Part shown: in pieces, positions 27,475-36,806 of the stretch
How positions within the stretch are numbered: the first letter of the stretch is position 1
How the letters are laid out: each line of letters opens with the position of its first letter
Position numbers and translations under genes: made by a program
The notes under the pieces: model-generated
Told to the model about the DNA's origin: nothing
What the model saw: only the letters and a program-made list of their open reading frames with translations
Database searches by the model: none
Assembly: GCF_000745455.1 (NCBI RefSeq)
Contig: NZ_JQJI01000001.1
Coordinates: forward strand, 1-64,000
DNA: 64,000 nucleotides
Reading direction: 5' to 3'
Origin: Mesoaciditoga lauensis cd-1655R = DSM 25116
GTDB lineage: Bacteria > Thermotogota > Thermotogae > Mesoaciditogales > Mesoaciditogaceae

Positions 27475-28218
27475 TCAGTATCCATCTATACCTGCAAATT
27501 CTGCAGAGTATGCATTATCATATGGAACCAATGCTTTAAATTTCCAAGTTTCATGGGGCCTCAAATTATCGACTATATCGTTTGCATTTCCTACCAAATT
27601 ATTCTCTTCATCATACAAATTAAACCTTATAAACACGCTAGAATAGGTATTATCCGAGCGATTTACTACCGTACCCTCAATGTATTCATTGCCGTAGTTA
27701 TCTGCTGTCCAACCCCATCCTTTAGATAATTTTAGATCCTCATTAGGGTTAAGAGTGGGGGAATTATTATATTGAGCCACTGGAGGCGGTGGGGTTTTAT
27801 TCTGGTAATTATCTACAAAAGATATCACAATAAATCTAAAAATCACGAAAAGCAAGACTACCAGTCCTATCGATTCAATCCAGTCTATTGTGGTTCTTTT
27901 TTTTGTATCAGGATCAGAATAAGTCTTTTCAGAAATGGTTCGGTATTGACTTTGATATTGATAAAGATTTTGCATAAACCTTTCTGCATTTAGCCTTTTA
28001 AATTCTCCCCTCTTTGCAATGTAAATCGGAAAAGCAATAATCCAGATCAACAAACAAGAAAAGAACCATCCCCACGGACCTATATCAAAAAAACCTTTAA
28101 CAAGCCCTTTTCTAACTCCAATTGTTTTAGCATCAACAAGAACCCAAATCGAAGTTCCAAGGACAAGTAATCCCAGCAGTCCTATTAGCCTTATTAGCGC
28201 TAGCTCTACCAGCAACAT
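27475..28218 (-). CDS. Membrane protein with C-terminal FxLYD-like domain
   Basis: A 247-residue protein. Two N-terminal membrane helices (about residues 2-27 and 45-67), a linker, a third helix (about 117-135, LVVLLFVIFRFIVISFV), then an exposed beta domain. That domain reads EGTVVNRSDNTYSSVFIRFNLYDEENNLVG, the pattern of FxLYD domains (novel Ig-like, often on lipoproteins). ATG at 28218 is about nine bases after GGGGGG; a GTG at 28227 touches that site. It precedes nothing obvious and may belong to the accessory stretch. Confidence 0.68.
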   Translation of the reverse strand: MLLVELALIRLIGLLGLLVLGTSIWVLVDAKTIGVRKGLVKGFFDIGPWGWFFSCLLIWIIAFPIYIAKRGEFKRLNAERFMQNLYQYQSQYRTISEKTYSDPDTKKRTTIDWIESIGLVVLLFVIFRFIVISFVDNYQNKTPPPPVAQYNNSPTLNPNEDLKLSKGWGWTADNYGNEYIEGTVVNRSDNTYSSVFIRFNLYDEENNLVGNANDIVDNLRPHETWKFKALVPYDNAYSAEFAGIDGY

Positions 28219-28245
28219 TACAGTCACCCCCCTCTCTTCACTTTA

Positions 28246-28274
28246 ATTTAAAGTACACTATCAAAATATGTAAA
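28246..28274 (-). promoter_or_regulatory. Putative promoter for the FxLYD-domain gene
   Basis: On the minus strand TTTACA (28274-28269) and TTAAAT (28251-28246) are 17 bp apart, ending 28 bases before the ATG at 28218. Confidence 0.5.
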
Positions 28275-28342
28275 GTCACTTATAACGACTTTTCTTTTTT
28301 TTCATGTATCCCTTTTATTCAGGTGTCATTATCGCGAGCTTT

Positions 28343-30244
28343 TCATAACGAATCCACCATCATACAAATTTTCTGAATTTCTGATTTTGGATTTTTCCAC
28401 CAATTAGTGCTCCAAATTCTATAAATGCGCCAGCCTCTGGACTCCAAATATTTTTGCCAATAATAATCACGCTCACGAGCTGATTTGGAGCTATGGTATA
28501 GTTTTCCATCGCATTCTACTCCAAGAATGTATTTATTATCTCGCTTTATTGCGAGATCAATCCTATATCCACCTATTCCAACTTGCGTTTCAACTTCATA
28601 GCCCAGGTCGGTGAGAGAATCGTAAACTTGATTTTCAAAATCGCTATCAAAAGAAATTATTGAACCATTATTTTCGGCATCACCAAACGATAACAAAATT
28701 TGCTTTGCTGACTTGCTATCTCCATTGCTGATCGCTTTCGCATACTGAAGATATTTTTTCAATATTCTTGGGCCCTCATTTTTTGCATCCTCGACCTGTA
28801 GTTCATTTGGATCAAAAGAGTTAACAATAAATACTTTCTTCTTTGCACGAGTAATAGCAACATTTAGCCTATTTTCTCCACCTTTCTGATTAAGCCATCC
28901 ATAACTGCGTACCAATCTACCGGATTCATTTTTTGCGTAGCCAATAGAAAAGATGATAACATCTCGTTCATCGCCCTGCACGTTCTCAATATTTTTTACA
29001 AAAAGCCCAATGTCTTCACCGTTTTCTTTTCGCTCAAGTTCTGCCTTTACAGCGGAGCCAAAGGATATATCTTTAGCGCATTCTTCATCAATAAGGTCAT
29101 CAATTAAGTCACGTTGCGTGATATTGAATGTAATTATTCCTATTGTTTCTGCACCATTCCGGTTTTCAAAAAACTTCTTGAGAAGCCTCACTACTTCTTT
29201 AGCTTCCTGCACGTTTGAACGATTTATCCAACGAGCATCTTTGACAGTAATAAACTCAATAGGAGGTTTATCGGGTTTGCTGGCGTTAGGAGAAACATAC
29301 AATCGTCCTTTATAAAAGGCATAGTTTGAAAATGCGATCAATTCTTCATACTTTGACCTGTAATGGAAATTAAGTAGTATATTCTGATACTTAAATCTGG
29401 CAAGATCAAGTAAACTTTCCTCTTCAAGTGCAGCTGGGATTTCAGCATCGCCTTCTAATAAATCCTCATCAATATCAATTCTGCCTCTTCCAAGACTTGA
29501 TGGTCTAAGCTGTTTGTGATCTCCAGCAACTACAACCTTTTTTGCACGGATGATAGACGGAATACCCTTTTCAATATACATTTGCGAAGCCTCATCAAAA
29601 ATTACAAGATCAAATAATCCTAATTTAAGTGGGATGATTTCAGATACCACTTCTGGTGTGAGAAGCCATATCTTAATCCCATTAAACAGTTCAAGCTCAA
29701 ATTTTTGAACGAACTTGTTTACGCTCCACTTGCGTTTACTTTCCACTACTCTAGCAATTTCACCACGACGTTTTGACATGGTTATACTTCCCATATTTTC
29801 TAATAAAATCTTTTCAAGAAGCTTTCGCGTTAAATCACGTTTTTGCGCGATTGCTTTACTTAGAGATTGAATTACATTATCGAATGATTCAATACTCTGA
29901 AACAGTTCGCGATTTTTCGCTTCAAATCTCTGGATATGTTCAAATAATATTTGGTTAAATAAAATGTTATTGCACTTAGGCAGTTCTCCGTATCCAAGTT
30001 TGTGAAGCTCTCGCATGGAAGAAAAATACGTTTTTTCATTCTCAGAAAGACGATAATACAATGGTTTAAGTTTAGCAAAGTCCGTATAGTACTCCAAACT
30101 ACTTTTTACATCACTAGGCTTTTCAAGCAAAATTTTTTCGTTCTCTTTGTTAGCAACCGAATAATATTCTGCTTGCAAAGTTTTGACCATCTTTTTTAAT
30201 TTTCCTTGGGTAAACAATCTATTAAGCCAGTTTTTGCCTTCCAT
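28343..30244 (-). CDS. C-terminal half of a split SF1 helicase with PD-(D/E)xK/Vsr-like nuclease
   Basis: A 633-residue continuation of the protein encoded at 30196-32091. SF1 motifs II-VI are here: VIFDEASQM (Walker B), VVAGDHKQLRP, LNFHYRSKYEEL, VQGDERDVIIFSIGY and LNVAITRAKKKVFIV. The last 100 residues form a nuclease of the Vsr/DUF559 type (GYRIDLAI, then GVECDGKLYH). It lacks Walker A. Its ATG at 30244 has only GAGAGG one base away, so independent initiation looks weak. Joined to the upstream half it would be a DUF4011-helicase-Vsr protein, a design reported in anti-phage screens. Confidence 0.8.
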   Translation of the reverse strand: MEGKNWLNRLFTQGKLKKMVKTLQAEYYSVANKENEKILLEKPSDVKSSLEYYTDFAKLKPLYYRLSENEKTYFSSMRELHKLGYGELPKCNNILFNQILFEHIQRFEAKNRELFQSIESFDNVIQSLSKAIAQKRDLTRKLLEKILLENMGSITMSKRRGEIARVVESKRKWSVNKFVQKFELELFNGIKIWLLTPEVVSEIIPLKLGLFDLVIFDEASQMYIEKGIPSIIRAKKVVVAGDHKQLRPSSLGRGRIDIDEDLLEGDAEIPAALEEESLLDLARFKYQNILLNFHYRSKYEELIAFSNYAFYKGRLYVSPNASKPDKPPIEFITVKDARWINRSNVQEAKEVVRLLKKFFENRNGAETIGIITFNITQRDLIDDLIDEECAKDISFGSAVKAELERKENGEDIGLFVKNIENVQGDERDVIIFSIGYAKNESGRLVRSYGWLNQKGGENRLNVAITRAKKKVFIVNSFDPNELQVEDAKNEGPRILKKYLQYAKAISNGDSKSAKQILLSFGDAENNGSIISFDSDFENQVYDSLTDLGYEVETQVGIGGYRIDLAIKRDNKYILGVECDGKLYHSSKSARERDYYWQKYLESRGWRIYRIWSTNWWKNPKSEIQKICMMVDSL

Positions 30245-32091
30245 TCCTCTCTGAGTTTCACTAATGTATCGAGTTTTTCCATAAACTGAATGATTTCATA
30301 GTCACTGAGATCCTGCTTTATTTCTGCTAACCATGGAAAATTTTCAAGATAATTGCCATATTTGTCAAGTTCTTCAGAAAGAAAATCATCAGCAAAAGTA
30401 TTATGCAGTGTTTCTACTTCTTGGTATAGTATCGAATATAATGATGCTGGAATGGTAGAGGTTATTGTTTTGTATTTCTCAGTTGCTATATCTATTTTGT
30501 GATTCATCAGATATAATTTATAGGGTTCAATGCCGAAAATACCCACAGTATAAAGTTTATTTGCGATGTTTTCTAATTGCGTGATTTTGTCGTCAATAAA
30601 TCTAGAAACGACAGCCAAACTAGAAAATGGTGACACATCATTTTGAAACGATGGTTTGTTATCTGTATTTATTATATGCTCCAACTGTTGATAAAATAAA
30701 TCTTTATTGCCTACATCGTCAATCAATAACGCATATTTAGACAAATCTCCTAGACGTGAATAAACAACATCAAGTGCAGTCTTTTTCTCGGACACCATTA
30801 GAACAGTTTTTCCTTCACTGATGAATTCAGCAATAAGACTTGTAATAGTTTGAGATTTTCCAGTTCCTGGCGGACCATGCATCACCAACTCACCAAGTTT
30901 TTTTATAGCCACCAGTACTTTTTCCTGTGCGCTGTTTAACTCATTGATATATGTAAGATGTTGCTCAGAAATTCTAAGGGGTTTATTTTCGATACGAATT
31001 TCGTCTTCGCCAGCATAACTGTCAGTATAGTAATCGATATCTTCTGACTCAATTAAAAGATCGTTGACAAGTGAGTTTATTTTATTTTCATCGATAATTT
31101 TATCAAAATCCCTTTGAATAGAACTTGAATATATGGGAAATTTACCTAATATGATATTTCTTACAAGATGTAATTCACCAGAGCGGTATTTTGGAAATTC
31201 ATTTGCATGATACTGAATGAAACGACTTAACTCGTTACCATCATCTGTTATTTCTAACCCATTTTTCTCATAAAAAGAAAGTACTTGTGAGTCAAATGTT
31301 TCCGAGCTCATTTTATCAATAACGACTTCATCAGGCCAACGGCGGTTAATGTTATTGAATTTCTGGTGAGCAAGAATAAGTGTACTGTTGAACATTACAT
31401 CCCTTGATTCATCCAATCGTAGTTTAATGTATCGGGCTGTGCGTTCAAGAGTAACAGGGAAAAGAACCAACGGTGCCTTAACGTCAAAGTTTTCTCCTCT
31501 CATACGACCTTGAACAAATGGATAAGCAATATAAAGATCATATTGACCTTTTTCTCTTGCATCTTTATTAACTTCACGTATGAGTTGTACAAGTTTCCTG
31601 TACTTGTCTGCACCGCTTTGTCCCTGAGATGAAGATTGTTCATTGGTATCACACAGCACTATGCTTTTTGCATTTCCAAATAGTACTCCATTGAGATCAG
31701 AACTAATTGGGGTATCAAAAAGATCAAATGCATATTTATTTGCAATTCTTGGCATATATAGGAGACGATTTCGTCGGTTTATGTTTACCAGTTTCTTTTT
31801 AAGCTCTTTTAGAGTATTTAATACTGATTCATTCATTTCGATTCCGTTCGTTGAAGGAACATATTTCGAAATGATTTTAATAAATGAATCTCCATATTGT
31901 TCAATAAATGTTTTTCCTAAACCGGAGACAGCATAGAGATCGCCAATTTTTTGTGGCTTTAAGCGTGTAATCTCATGGAGCGCGTCTTCAGTACAAACGA
32001 CAGGAGCACGCCCGTTTTTTAAGCGCCCTTGTTCTTTTAATCGTTGACGCAATTTATAAAGTTCATTATATAGTTCTTGATCAGAATCCAT
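30196..32091 (-). CDS. N-terminal half of a split HRDC/DUF4011 SF1 helicase
   Basis: A 631-residue protein. Residues 1-75 resemble an HRDC domain (LYNELYKLRQRLKEQGRLKN, ITRLKPQKIGDLYAVSGLGK). A DUF4011-like region follows (LKKKLVNINRRNRLLYMPR), then the helicase start with Walker A HGPPGTGKSQTITSL near residue 400. The frame stops after an A5 run (30231-30235). One extra A would continue it into the next frame as KNWLNRLFTQGKLKK without loss. So this is either a recent frameshift, a sequencing error, or a slippage site. ATG at 32091 follows GGAGGATATAAT. Confidence 0.8.
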   Translation of the reverse strand: MDSDQELYNELYKLRQRLKEQGRLKNGRAPVVCTEDALHEITRLKPQKIGDLYAVSGLGKTFIEQYGDSFIKIISKYVPSTNGIEMNESVLNTLKELKKKLVNINRRNRLLYMPRIANKYAFDLFDTPISSDLNGVLFGNAKSIVLCDTNEQSSSQGQSGADKYRKLVQLIREVNKDAREKGQYDLYIAYPFVQGRMRGENFDVKAPLVLFPVTLERTARYIKLRLDESRDVMFNSTLILAHQKFNNINRRWPDEVVIDKMSSETFDSQVLSFYEKNGLEITDDGNELSRFIQYHANEFPKYRSGELHLVRNIILGKFPIYSSSIQRDFDKIIDENKINSLVNDLLIESEDIDYYTDSYAGEDEIRIENKPLRISEQHLTYINELNSAQEKVLVAIKKLGELVMHGPPGTGKSQTITSLIAEFISEGKTVLMVSEKKTALDVVYSRLGDLSKYALLIDDVGNKDLFYQQLEHIINTDNKPSFQNDVSPFSSLAVVSRFIDDKITQLENIANKLYTVGIFGIEPYKLYLMNHKIDIATEKYKTITSTIPASLYSILYQEVETLHNTFADDFLSEELDKYGNYLENFPWLAEIKQDLSDYEIIQFMEKLDTLVKLREEWKAKTGLIDCLPKEN

Positions 32092-32198
32092 ATTATATCC
32101 TCCAGTTCCAATTTATAATTTCATTTAGCGACTCAATAGACTCTCAGATTTCTATTTGGCTTTTTTAAAACTCAATAGGTTAGTGTGCATGGAAATTT

Positions 32199-32912
32199 TC
32201 AATAATCTATGTTTGTCACCAATCCGTTTAGTTTTAGTTTGAACCCTTTTAAGCTATTTATTTCAACATAAAATTTCGGAATTCCAACGGCACAGGCCGT
32301 GTATTCGCACTCTTGAAAAAGCAAAAGAAGGGTGTCATTACTTAGAAAAACGAAATCTTGATTCAGATTTATATGTTTGAAATTCCAAAAGTTTTGCCCT
32401 ACAGAAGAAAGGGCATCTTTTTTAACCATTTCGCTCAGTTGAGAGATATAATCCGTACCCTTTGAAAACAAATCGGAAAGCTTTAAAACCTTGCCCGTCT
32501 TCATATCAAAATTCAAAGTGTAAATTGATCCAGAAGGATGCGCCCCACACAAAAACACATCGTCCTTGAAAAGAATGCTTATATATCTTTCACCAAAGAA
32601 AGTGATTTGAGAATTAAATTTATAGCTTACAAACTTAGAAAAGTCAGGAGGAAAATCCTTTATAGTTTCCAACATTGCCTCAGGAAGACCTTTCAACTGA
32701 GCGTTTACTATTTTTAAAATTGCATCGTTTAAATTCTTTTGGACGGTTTTATTAGACAAAGTAAATTGAAAGTATTGAATAAAAAAACGAGGGCCATGAT
32801 AAACAATCACTTGATAAGAAGATTTTTGAAGAGGGCCTAGTTCTTTAGGAACTGTAAAAGCCATTCCTAAAATTGATATAGCCAACAGAAGTAAAAGAAA
32901 TAATCTCTTCAT
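32199..32912 (-). CDS. Secreted DUF3298-type protein
   Basis: A 237-residue exported protein with signal peptide (about residues 1-18, ending GMAFT). The segment FLCGAHPSGSIYTLNFDMKT, then GKVLKLSDLF, is the hallmark of DUF3298/RsiV-like extracytoplasmic domains. In anti-sigma factor RsiV this domain binds lysozyme; here there is no membrane anchor or sigma factor next to it, so only the fold family is claimed. Stands alone with its own promoter. Confidence 0.8.
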   Translation of the reverse strand: MKRLFLLLLLAISILGMAFTVPKELGPLQKSSYQVIVYHGPRFFIQYFQFTLSNKTVQKNLNDAILKIVNAQLKGLPEAMLETIKDFPPDFSKFVSYKFNSQITFFGERYISILFKDDVFLCGAHPSGSIYTLNFDMKTGKVLKLSDLFSKGTDYISQLSEMVKKDALSSVGQNFWNFKHINLNQDFVFLSNDTLLLLFQECEYTACAVGIPKFYVEINSLKGFKLKLNGLVTNIDY

Positions 32913-32948
32913 TCTTTTCCCTACCCCCTAAAATGCGCGTCCTTTCTC

Positions 32949-32976
32949 ATTATATCACCAGATATCGAAAAGACAA
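32949..32976 (-). promoter_or_regulatory. Putative promoter of the DUF3298 gene
   Basis: On the minus strand TTGTCT (32976-32971) and a perfect TATAAT (32954-32949) are 16 bp apart, 36 bases before the ATG. Confidence 0.6.
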
Positions 32977-33039
32977 TAAAAAATGTGTACATATAAAAAG
33001 AGGAGTAAGAAAGTATGAAAAATATCTAAAAAACCAGGA

Positions 33040-33260
33040 CTTTTCACCACGTGCGTGGGCTGTGGCGAAGGCAAGCCGAGCGAAAAGCTTGCTTTGAGCC
33101 GTCGCGAGACGTAAAACTAGTATCTTCAACTCTAAACTTTTTTGGTCATTCCAAACTTGGTTTGGAATCTCTATCTGCTCTCTTTCTTAGAGATCCTGAA
33201 TCTCCCTACGGTCGTTCAGGATGACATGTTCCACGTGCGGGCAAATGGATGCATACGAGC
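33040..33260. repeat. GC-richer intergenic block with two hairpin repeat units
   Basis: Two perfect hairpins stand out: ATTCCAAAC/GTTTGGAAT (33148-33168) and ATCCTGAA/TTCAGGAT (33193-33222), each preceded or followed by a GTCAT/ATGAC-like edge. These resemble short dispersed palindromic units (TCATTCCGAACTTGGTTCGG-type) that I remember from many bacterial genomes. A left part (33040-33110) is GC-rich and contains GCAAGC/GCTTGC. No gene is supported in 32977-33378. Confidence 0.55.
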
Positions 33261-33378
33261 GATGCGCACATATAGTTATGGCAAAAATTGTACCTATATG
33301 TGGAGGTAAATGAGGTTTTCTATTAGTTTAAATGTCTCATTTGACAACTATATCTTACATGGAAGTGATGGATGGAAT

Positions 33379-33403
33379 GAAAAAACCGGGCCTGACGGCC
33401 CGG
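33379..33403 (-). terminator. Rho-independent terminator of the long minus-strand block
   Basis: Minus-strand hairpin CCGGGCC-GTCA-GGCCCGG followed directly by TTTTTT. It lies 54 bases after the stop of the gene at 33457 and closes the nfi/lepA/smc transcription block. Confidence 0.9.
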
Positions 33404-33456
33404 AATTATTATTTCAAAAGTTACAAACTTTTAGAGAGACTCATCAAAAAATTCTT

Positions 33457-33714
33457 TTAATCCTGTTTTCCTCTCATCATTCTGATTCTTTTTTGACCTT
33501 TCTTTATCATGAACACAGAAAGTGCTATCAAAGATGCGGTTATCACGAATACCACCACTATCTTGCTCCAATTGGCGGCAAATGAGGTTACGCTAAGACG
33601 TATTCCGGAATAGACCAACAATCCTACGAGCAACCAAATCACTATCTGGCCCATCATTAAGGAAGTGAGATAAATGGTGTCAGCTTGCCTTTTGAAATCT
33701 TCATCATCCCTCAA
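33457..33714 (-). CDS. Small membrane protein with two helices
   Basis: An 85-residue protein with two membrane helices (about residues 21-43 and 50-71) and a basic C-terminus. Family not recognised. The TTG start at 33714 overlaps the endonuclease V stop (TTGA) and follows GAGGTGG, which supports real translation. Last gene before the terminator. Confidence 0.65.
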   Translation of the reverse strand: MRDDEDFKRQADTIYLTSLMMGQIVIWLLVGLLVYSGIRLSVTSFAANWSKIVVVFVITASLIALSVFMIKKGQKRIRMMRGKQD

Positions 33715-34361
33715 AACTTTTCCACCTCTTTTTTCAACTTTTTGGTGTACATATCCGCTATTCTTGTCGGCTCTGGCAACCTGTATCCTTTAAAAGTTTT
33801 TAGGGTATATTCCACACAATCTGAAAGATTCACGTAACTGCCAGGAGATACGAAAAGGGGCTTAACGTTGTCTTTTGTCGTTATGACCACTCCTATTTTT
33901 TCTTTTCCATCGTATAAGTAGGTGTATTCCCCTCTCTTTTTTCCCGGCAATTCGTATTTCCCATAAAGATGTGATTTTGCAACTCCTATTGCCGGTTTTT
34001 TCAACAACAAAGCCATGTGGGCGGCCAAACCTAACCTTCGCGGATGTGCTATTCCCTGTCCATCGAAAAACAAAAGGTCAGGGTCGTTTTCCAACATCGA
34101 ATAGACTTTTATAATAGCTGGCCCTTCTCTAAAACTCAAAAGCCCTGGTATGTATGGAATGTCTACTTTCTCTGTTGTCCATTTCAATTCAACAACTTCC
34201 AACGTTTTATAATCCAAGACCACTCCCACTGCCAAAGCTTCCTCTTTCGACAAGAAAGAGAGATCGAATCCCCCTATCAATATAGGGGGGGTATCAAGTT
34301 TTTTCAAAACAACTTTTGATGAGAGCTTCTTTTGAAGCTCTATCATTTCTTCAACATTCAT
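33711..34361 (-). CDS. nfi: Endonuclease V
   Basis: A 216-residue DNA repair nuclease that cuts near deoxyinosine. Catalytic acids are visible in GGFDLSF (Asp), FREGP (Glu) after the PYIPGLLS wedge motif, and FDGQGIAHPRRLGLA (Asp). Size is typical. ATG at 34361 follows AAGG by seven bases; a TTG one codon earlier overlaps the preceding stop. Coupled to both neighbours. Confidence 0.94.
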   Translation of the reverse strand: MNVEEMIELQKKLSSKVVLKKLDTPPILIGGFDLSFLSKEEALAVGVVLDYKTLEVVELKWTTEKVDIPYIPGLLSFREGPAIIKVYSMLENDPDLLFFDGQGIAHPRRLGLAAHMALLLKKPAIGVAKSHLYGKYELPGKKRGEYTYLYDGKEKIGVVITTKDNVKPLFVSPGSYVNLSDCVEYTLKTFKGYRLPEPTRIADMYTKKLKKEVEKF

Positions 34362-34987
34362 CAATATACCTTACTTACCACCCATCTTAAATGTTTGTAA
34401 GGCTGACCAGTAGCCGATGAAATAGCTCTCATAATAATGACGTTCGCATTTTTAGAGTTACCGTCTTTAAAAGTCATCTGTACTTCTAATTTGTACGCCA
34501 CAAATTGAGGTATTCCTTCTCTCGTGTTAAGCATCGTCTGAATTGTCGAAAGGTTGTAATTGCTCAATAAAGTGTTTAACTGTTGCGCCGTTAAATTCTT
34601 TGTGACATAGCCGGCTTTTTTCAGGAAATCGAAACTTTCGCCATTCACAAATGTATAGCCTTTAAAGGCGTCGTTTACCTGCGCTTTAGACAACTTCGTT
34701 TTTTTGATAATTTTTATAGAGCTTACGTCTTTCCCAACGTAAGTCAGCCAAAAATTCTTGGCGATATCTTCTTTTGAAACGTTCTTAGAAATGATCTGGT
34801 ATGTTCCGGCATTCATAAGGGCGTTGGTGTAGATGGGATCGATTTCTTCTATACTTGCACCTCTGCCTTTAACAATGACGTCCGTTAAAGTTTTCGTGAA
34901 GTTATCGCTTAGCGCATAAATTCCCCACAACACTATTGCTCCAACTATGACGGCTATGAGTATTTTGAGTTCTGTTGAGAGCTTCAA
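34361..34987 (-). CDS. Membrane-anchored hypothetical protein
   Basis: A 208-residue protein with one N-terminal membrane helix (about residues 8-26, ILIAVIVGAIVLWGIYAL) and an extracytoplasmic domain. That domain contains two similar helix-turn segments (SKAQVNDAFKGYTFVNGES and TAQQLNTLLSNYNLS). No known family recognised. The TTG start at 34987 overlaps the lepA stop (TTGA) behind GGAGG. Confidence 0.65.
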   Translation of the reverse strand: MKLSTELKILIAVIVGAIVLWGIYALSDNFTKTLTDVIVKGRGASIEEIDPIYTNALMNAGTYQIISKNVSKEDIAKNFWLTYVGKDVSSIKIIKKTKLSKAQVNDAFKGYTFVNGESFDFLKKAGYVTKNLTAQQLNTLLSNYNLSTIQTMLNTREGIPQFVAYKLEVQMTFKDGNSKNANVIIMRAISSATGQPYKHLRWVVSKVY

Positions 34988-36801
34988 TTTTTGTCCTCCT
35001 TTCCCAGGCTTAAAATGGATAAAAATACGTCCTTCGAAATGCTGACATTTCCAAGCATCCTCATCTTTTTCTTACCCTCTTTCTGCTTTTTTAGGAGCTT
35101 CATCTTTCTAGTTACATCTCCACCGTAGCATTTTGCCAGCACATCTTTACGATACGCCTTAACGGTGGCACGCGCAATTATTCTACCATGTGATGTGGCC
35201 TGAATTGGAATTTCAAATTGCTGGCGGGGCATCTTTTCTGCAATGCTTTCCACCAATGCTTTTGCAACTTTATACGCTTTATCTTCATGAACCACCGTAC
35301 TTAACGCTTCAACAGGTTCTTTGTTGACAAGTATTCCGATTTTTACAAGCTTTGAAACTCTGTACTCTGAAAAGTCGTAATCCATCGAAGCGTATCCATG
35401 ACTTATGGCCTTTATCTTATCAAAAAAGTCGAATATCATCTCCGCCATCGGCATCTTAAAATTCAATTTTACTCTGCTTTTGCCAGCATTTTCAGTCGAA
35501 ATGAATTCTCCCCTTTTTTCATTCTGGATGAAGTTCATTATGGCTCCCATCGTGTCCACGGGCGTCATGATGCTCAAATCCACGTAAGGCTCTTTTATGG
35601 AGGTATACGTACCTTCTTTAGGCATCTTGGCTGGATCTGTAACTTTAATCACTTCACCATTGTTCATTTCCACCTCATAGACGACGTTTGGAGCTGTGGC
35701 TATTACATCGAGATTGTATTCACGTTCAAGTCTTTCTACCACTATTTCCATATGAAGAAGTCCAAGGAATCCGCATCTGAATCCGAATCCCAACGCCGAT
35801 GAATTATCAGGTTCAAAGGTAAAAGCAGCATCGTTGAGTTTGAACCTTTCCAATCCCTTTCTCAATTCTTCGTAGTCCTTTGGATCCGTTGGATAAATTC
35901 CAGCGTAAACAACGGGTTTTGCCTCTTTGTAACCGGGTAAGGGCTCATTAGCTGGATCTTTAGCAAGTGTTATGGTGTCTCCAACACGCGCTTCATTCGC
36001 CTCTCTCATGGAAGCCGCTATGTATCCAACCTCTCCCGCCGACAAACTGTCTGTGGGTGTCATGTAAGGAGAGAAAATGCCCAACTCCACAACCTCGTGG
36101 GTGGCTTTAGTGGACATCATTTGAATGACGTCTTTGTTTGAAACTTTTCCCTCGAAAATTCTCACATGGGCCACAACACCCTTGTAAGAATCGTAATTTG
36201 CATCGAATATGAGAGCACGCAATTTGTCATCAACTGTGCCAGATGGAGCTGGAATCCTTTTTACGATCTCTTCCATGAGCTCAGGGACTCCTTGGCCTGT
36301 TTTGGCGCTTACCAACAAGGTCTCTTCCGCTTTTATTCCAAGCGTATCGTACAGCTCGCGTTGGGTTTCTTCCACGTTCGCATTCGGCATATCTATTTTA
36401 TTTATCGCCGGAATTATCTCCAGATCGTTTTCTATGGCAAGGTAGGCATTTGCCACAGTTTGAGCTTCCACACCCTGTGTGGCGTCCACCAACAAAATAG
36501 CACCCTCGCAAGCTGCCAGGCTTCTGGAAACTTCATAAGAAAAGTCAACGTGCCCTGGTGTGTCTATTATGTTGATCTCATAAGTTTTTCCGTCTTTAGC
36601 GTGATATAAAATCTTGACAGGTTGAGCTTTTATCGTTATTCCACGTTCTTGCTCTATCTCCATCGTGTCCAGATATTGAGCGTGCATCTTTCGGGCTTCC
36701 ACGCTGTTGGTGAGCTCCAATATTCTATCCGCAAGTGTAGATTTTCCGTGATCTATATGAGCTATTATTGAAATGTTCCTTATAAGAGACTTATCGTACA
36801 T
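34984..36801 (-). CDS. lepA: Elongation factor 4 (LepA)
   Basis: A 605-residue ribosome-associated GTPase. G motifs: AHIDHGKST, DTPGHVDF and NKID. EF-G-like domains II, III and V follow. The LepA-specific C-terminal domain ends KLLKKQKEGKKKMRMLGNVS, then the family's usual short tail. ATG at 36801 lies five bases after the smc stop. Confidence 0.97.
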   Translation of the reverse strand: MYDKSLIRNISIIAHIDHGKSTLADRILELTNSVEARKMHAQYLDTMEIEQERGITIKAQPVKILYHAKDGKTYEINIIDTPGHVDFSYEVSRSLAACEGAILLVDATQGVEAQTVANAYLAIENDLEIIPAINKIDMPNANVEETQRELYDTLGIKAEETLLVSAKTGQGVPELMEEIVKRIPAPSGTVDDKLRALIFDANYDSYKGVVAHVRIFEGKVSNKDVIQMMSTKATHEVVELGIFSPYMTPTDSLSAGEVGYIAASMREANEARVGDTITLAKDPANEPLPGYKEAKPVVYAGIYPTDPKDYEELRKGLERFKLNDAAFTFEPDNSSALGFGFRCGFLGLLHMEIVVERLEREYNLDVIATAPNVVYEVEMNNGEVIKVTDPAKMPKEGTYTSIKEPYVDLSIMTPVDTMGAIMNFIQNEKRGEFISTENAGKSRVKLNFKMPMAEMIFDFFDKIKAISHGYASMDYDFSEYRVSKLVKIGILVNKEPVEALSTVVHEDKAYKVAKALVESIAEKMPRQQFEIPIQATSHGRIIARATVKAYRKDVLAKCYGGDVTRKMKLLKKQKEGKKKMRMLGNVSISKDVFLSILSLGKEDKN

Positions 36802-36806
36802 CTTCT

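Noticed and set aside
30196-30244. Programmed -1 frameshift in the helicase
   Set aside because: The run is only CAAAAAC, not a full X XXY YYZ slippery heptamer in the right phase, and I see no strong downstream stem. An indel in the homopolymer is simpler, though slippage is not excluded.
33310-33585. A 91-codon plus-strand frame behind GGAGGTAA
   Set aside because: It has a fair ribosome site but runs across the minus-strand terminator at 33379-33403 and into the opposite-strand membrane protein gene; the peptide has no recognisable features.
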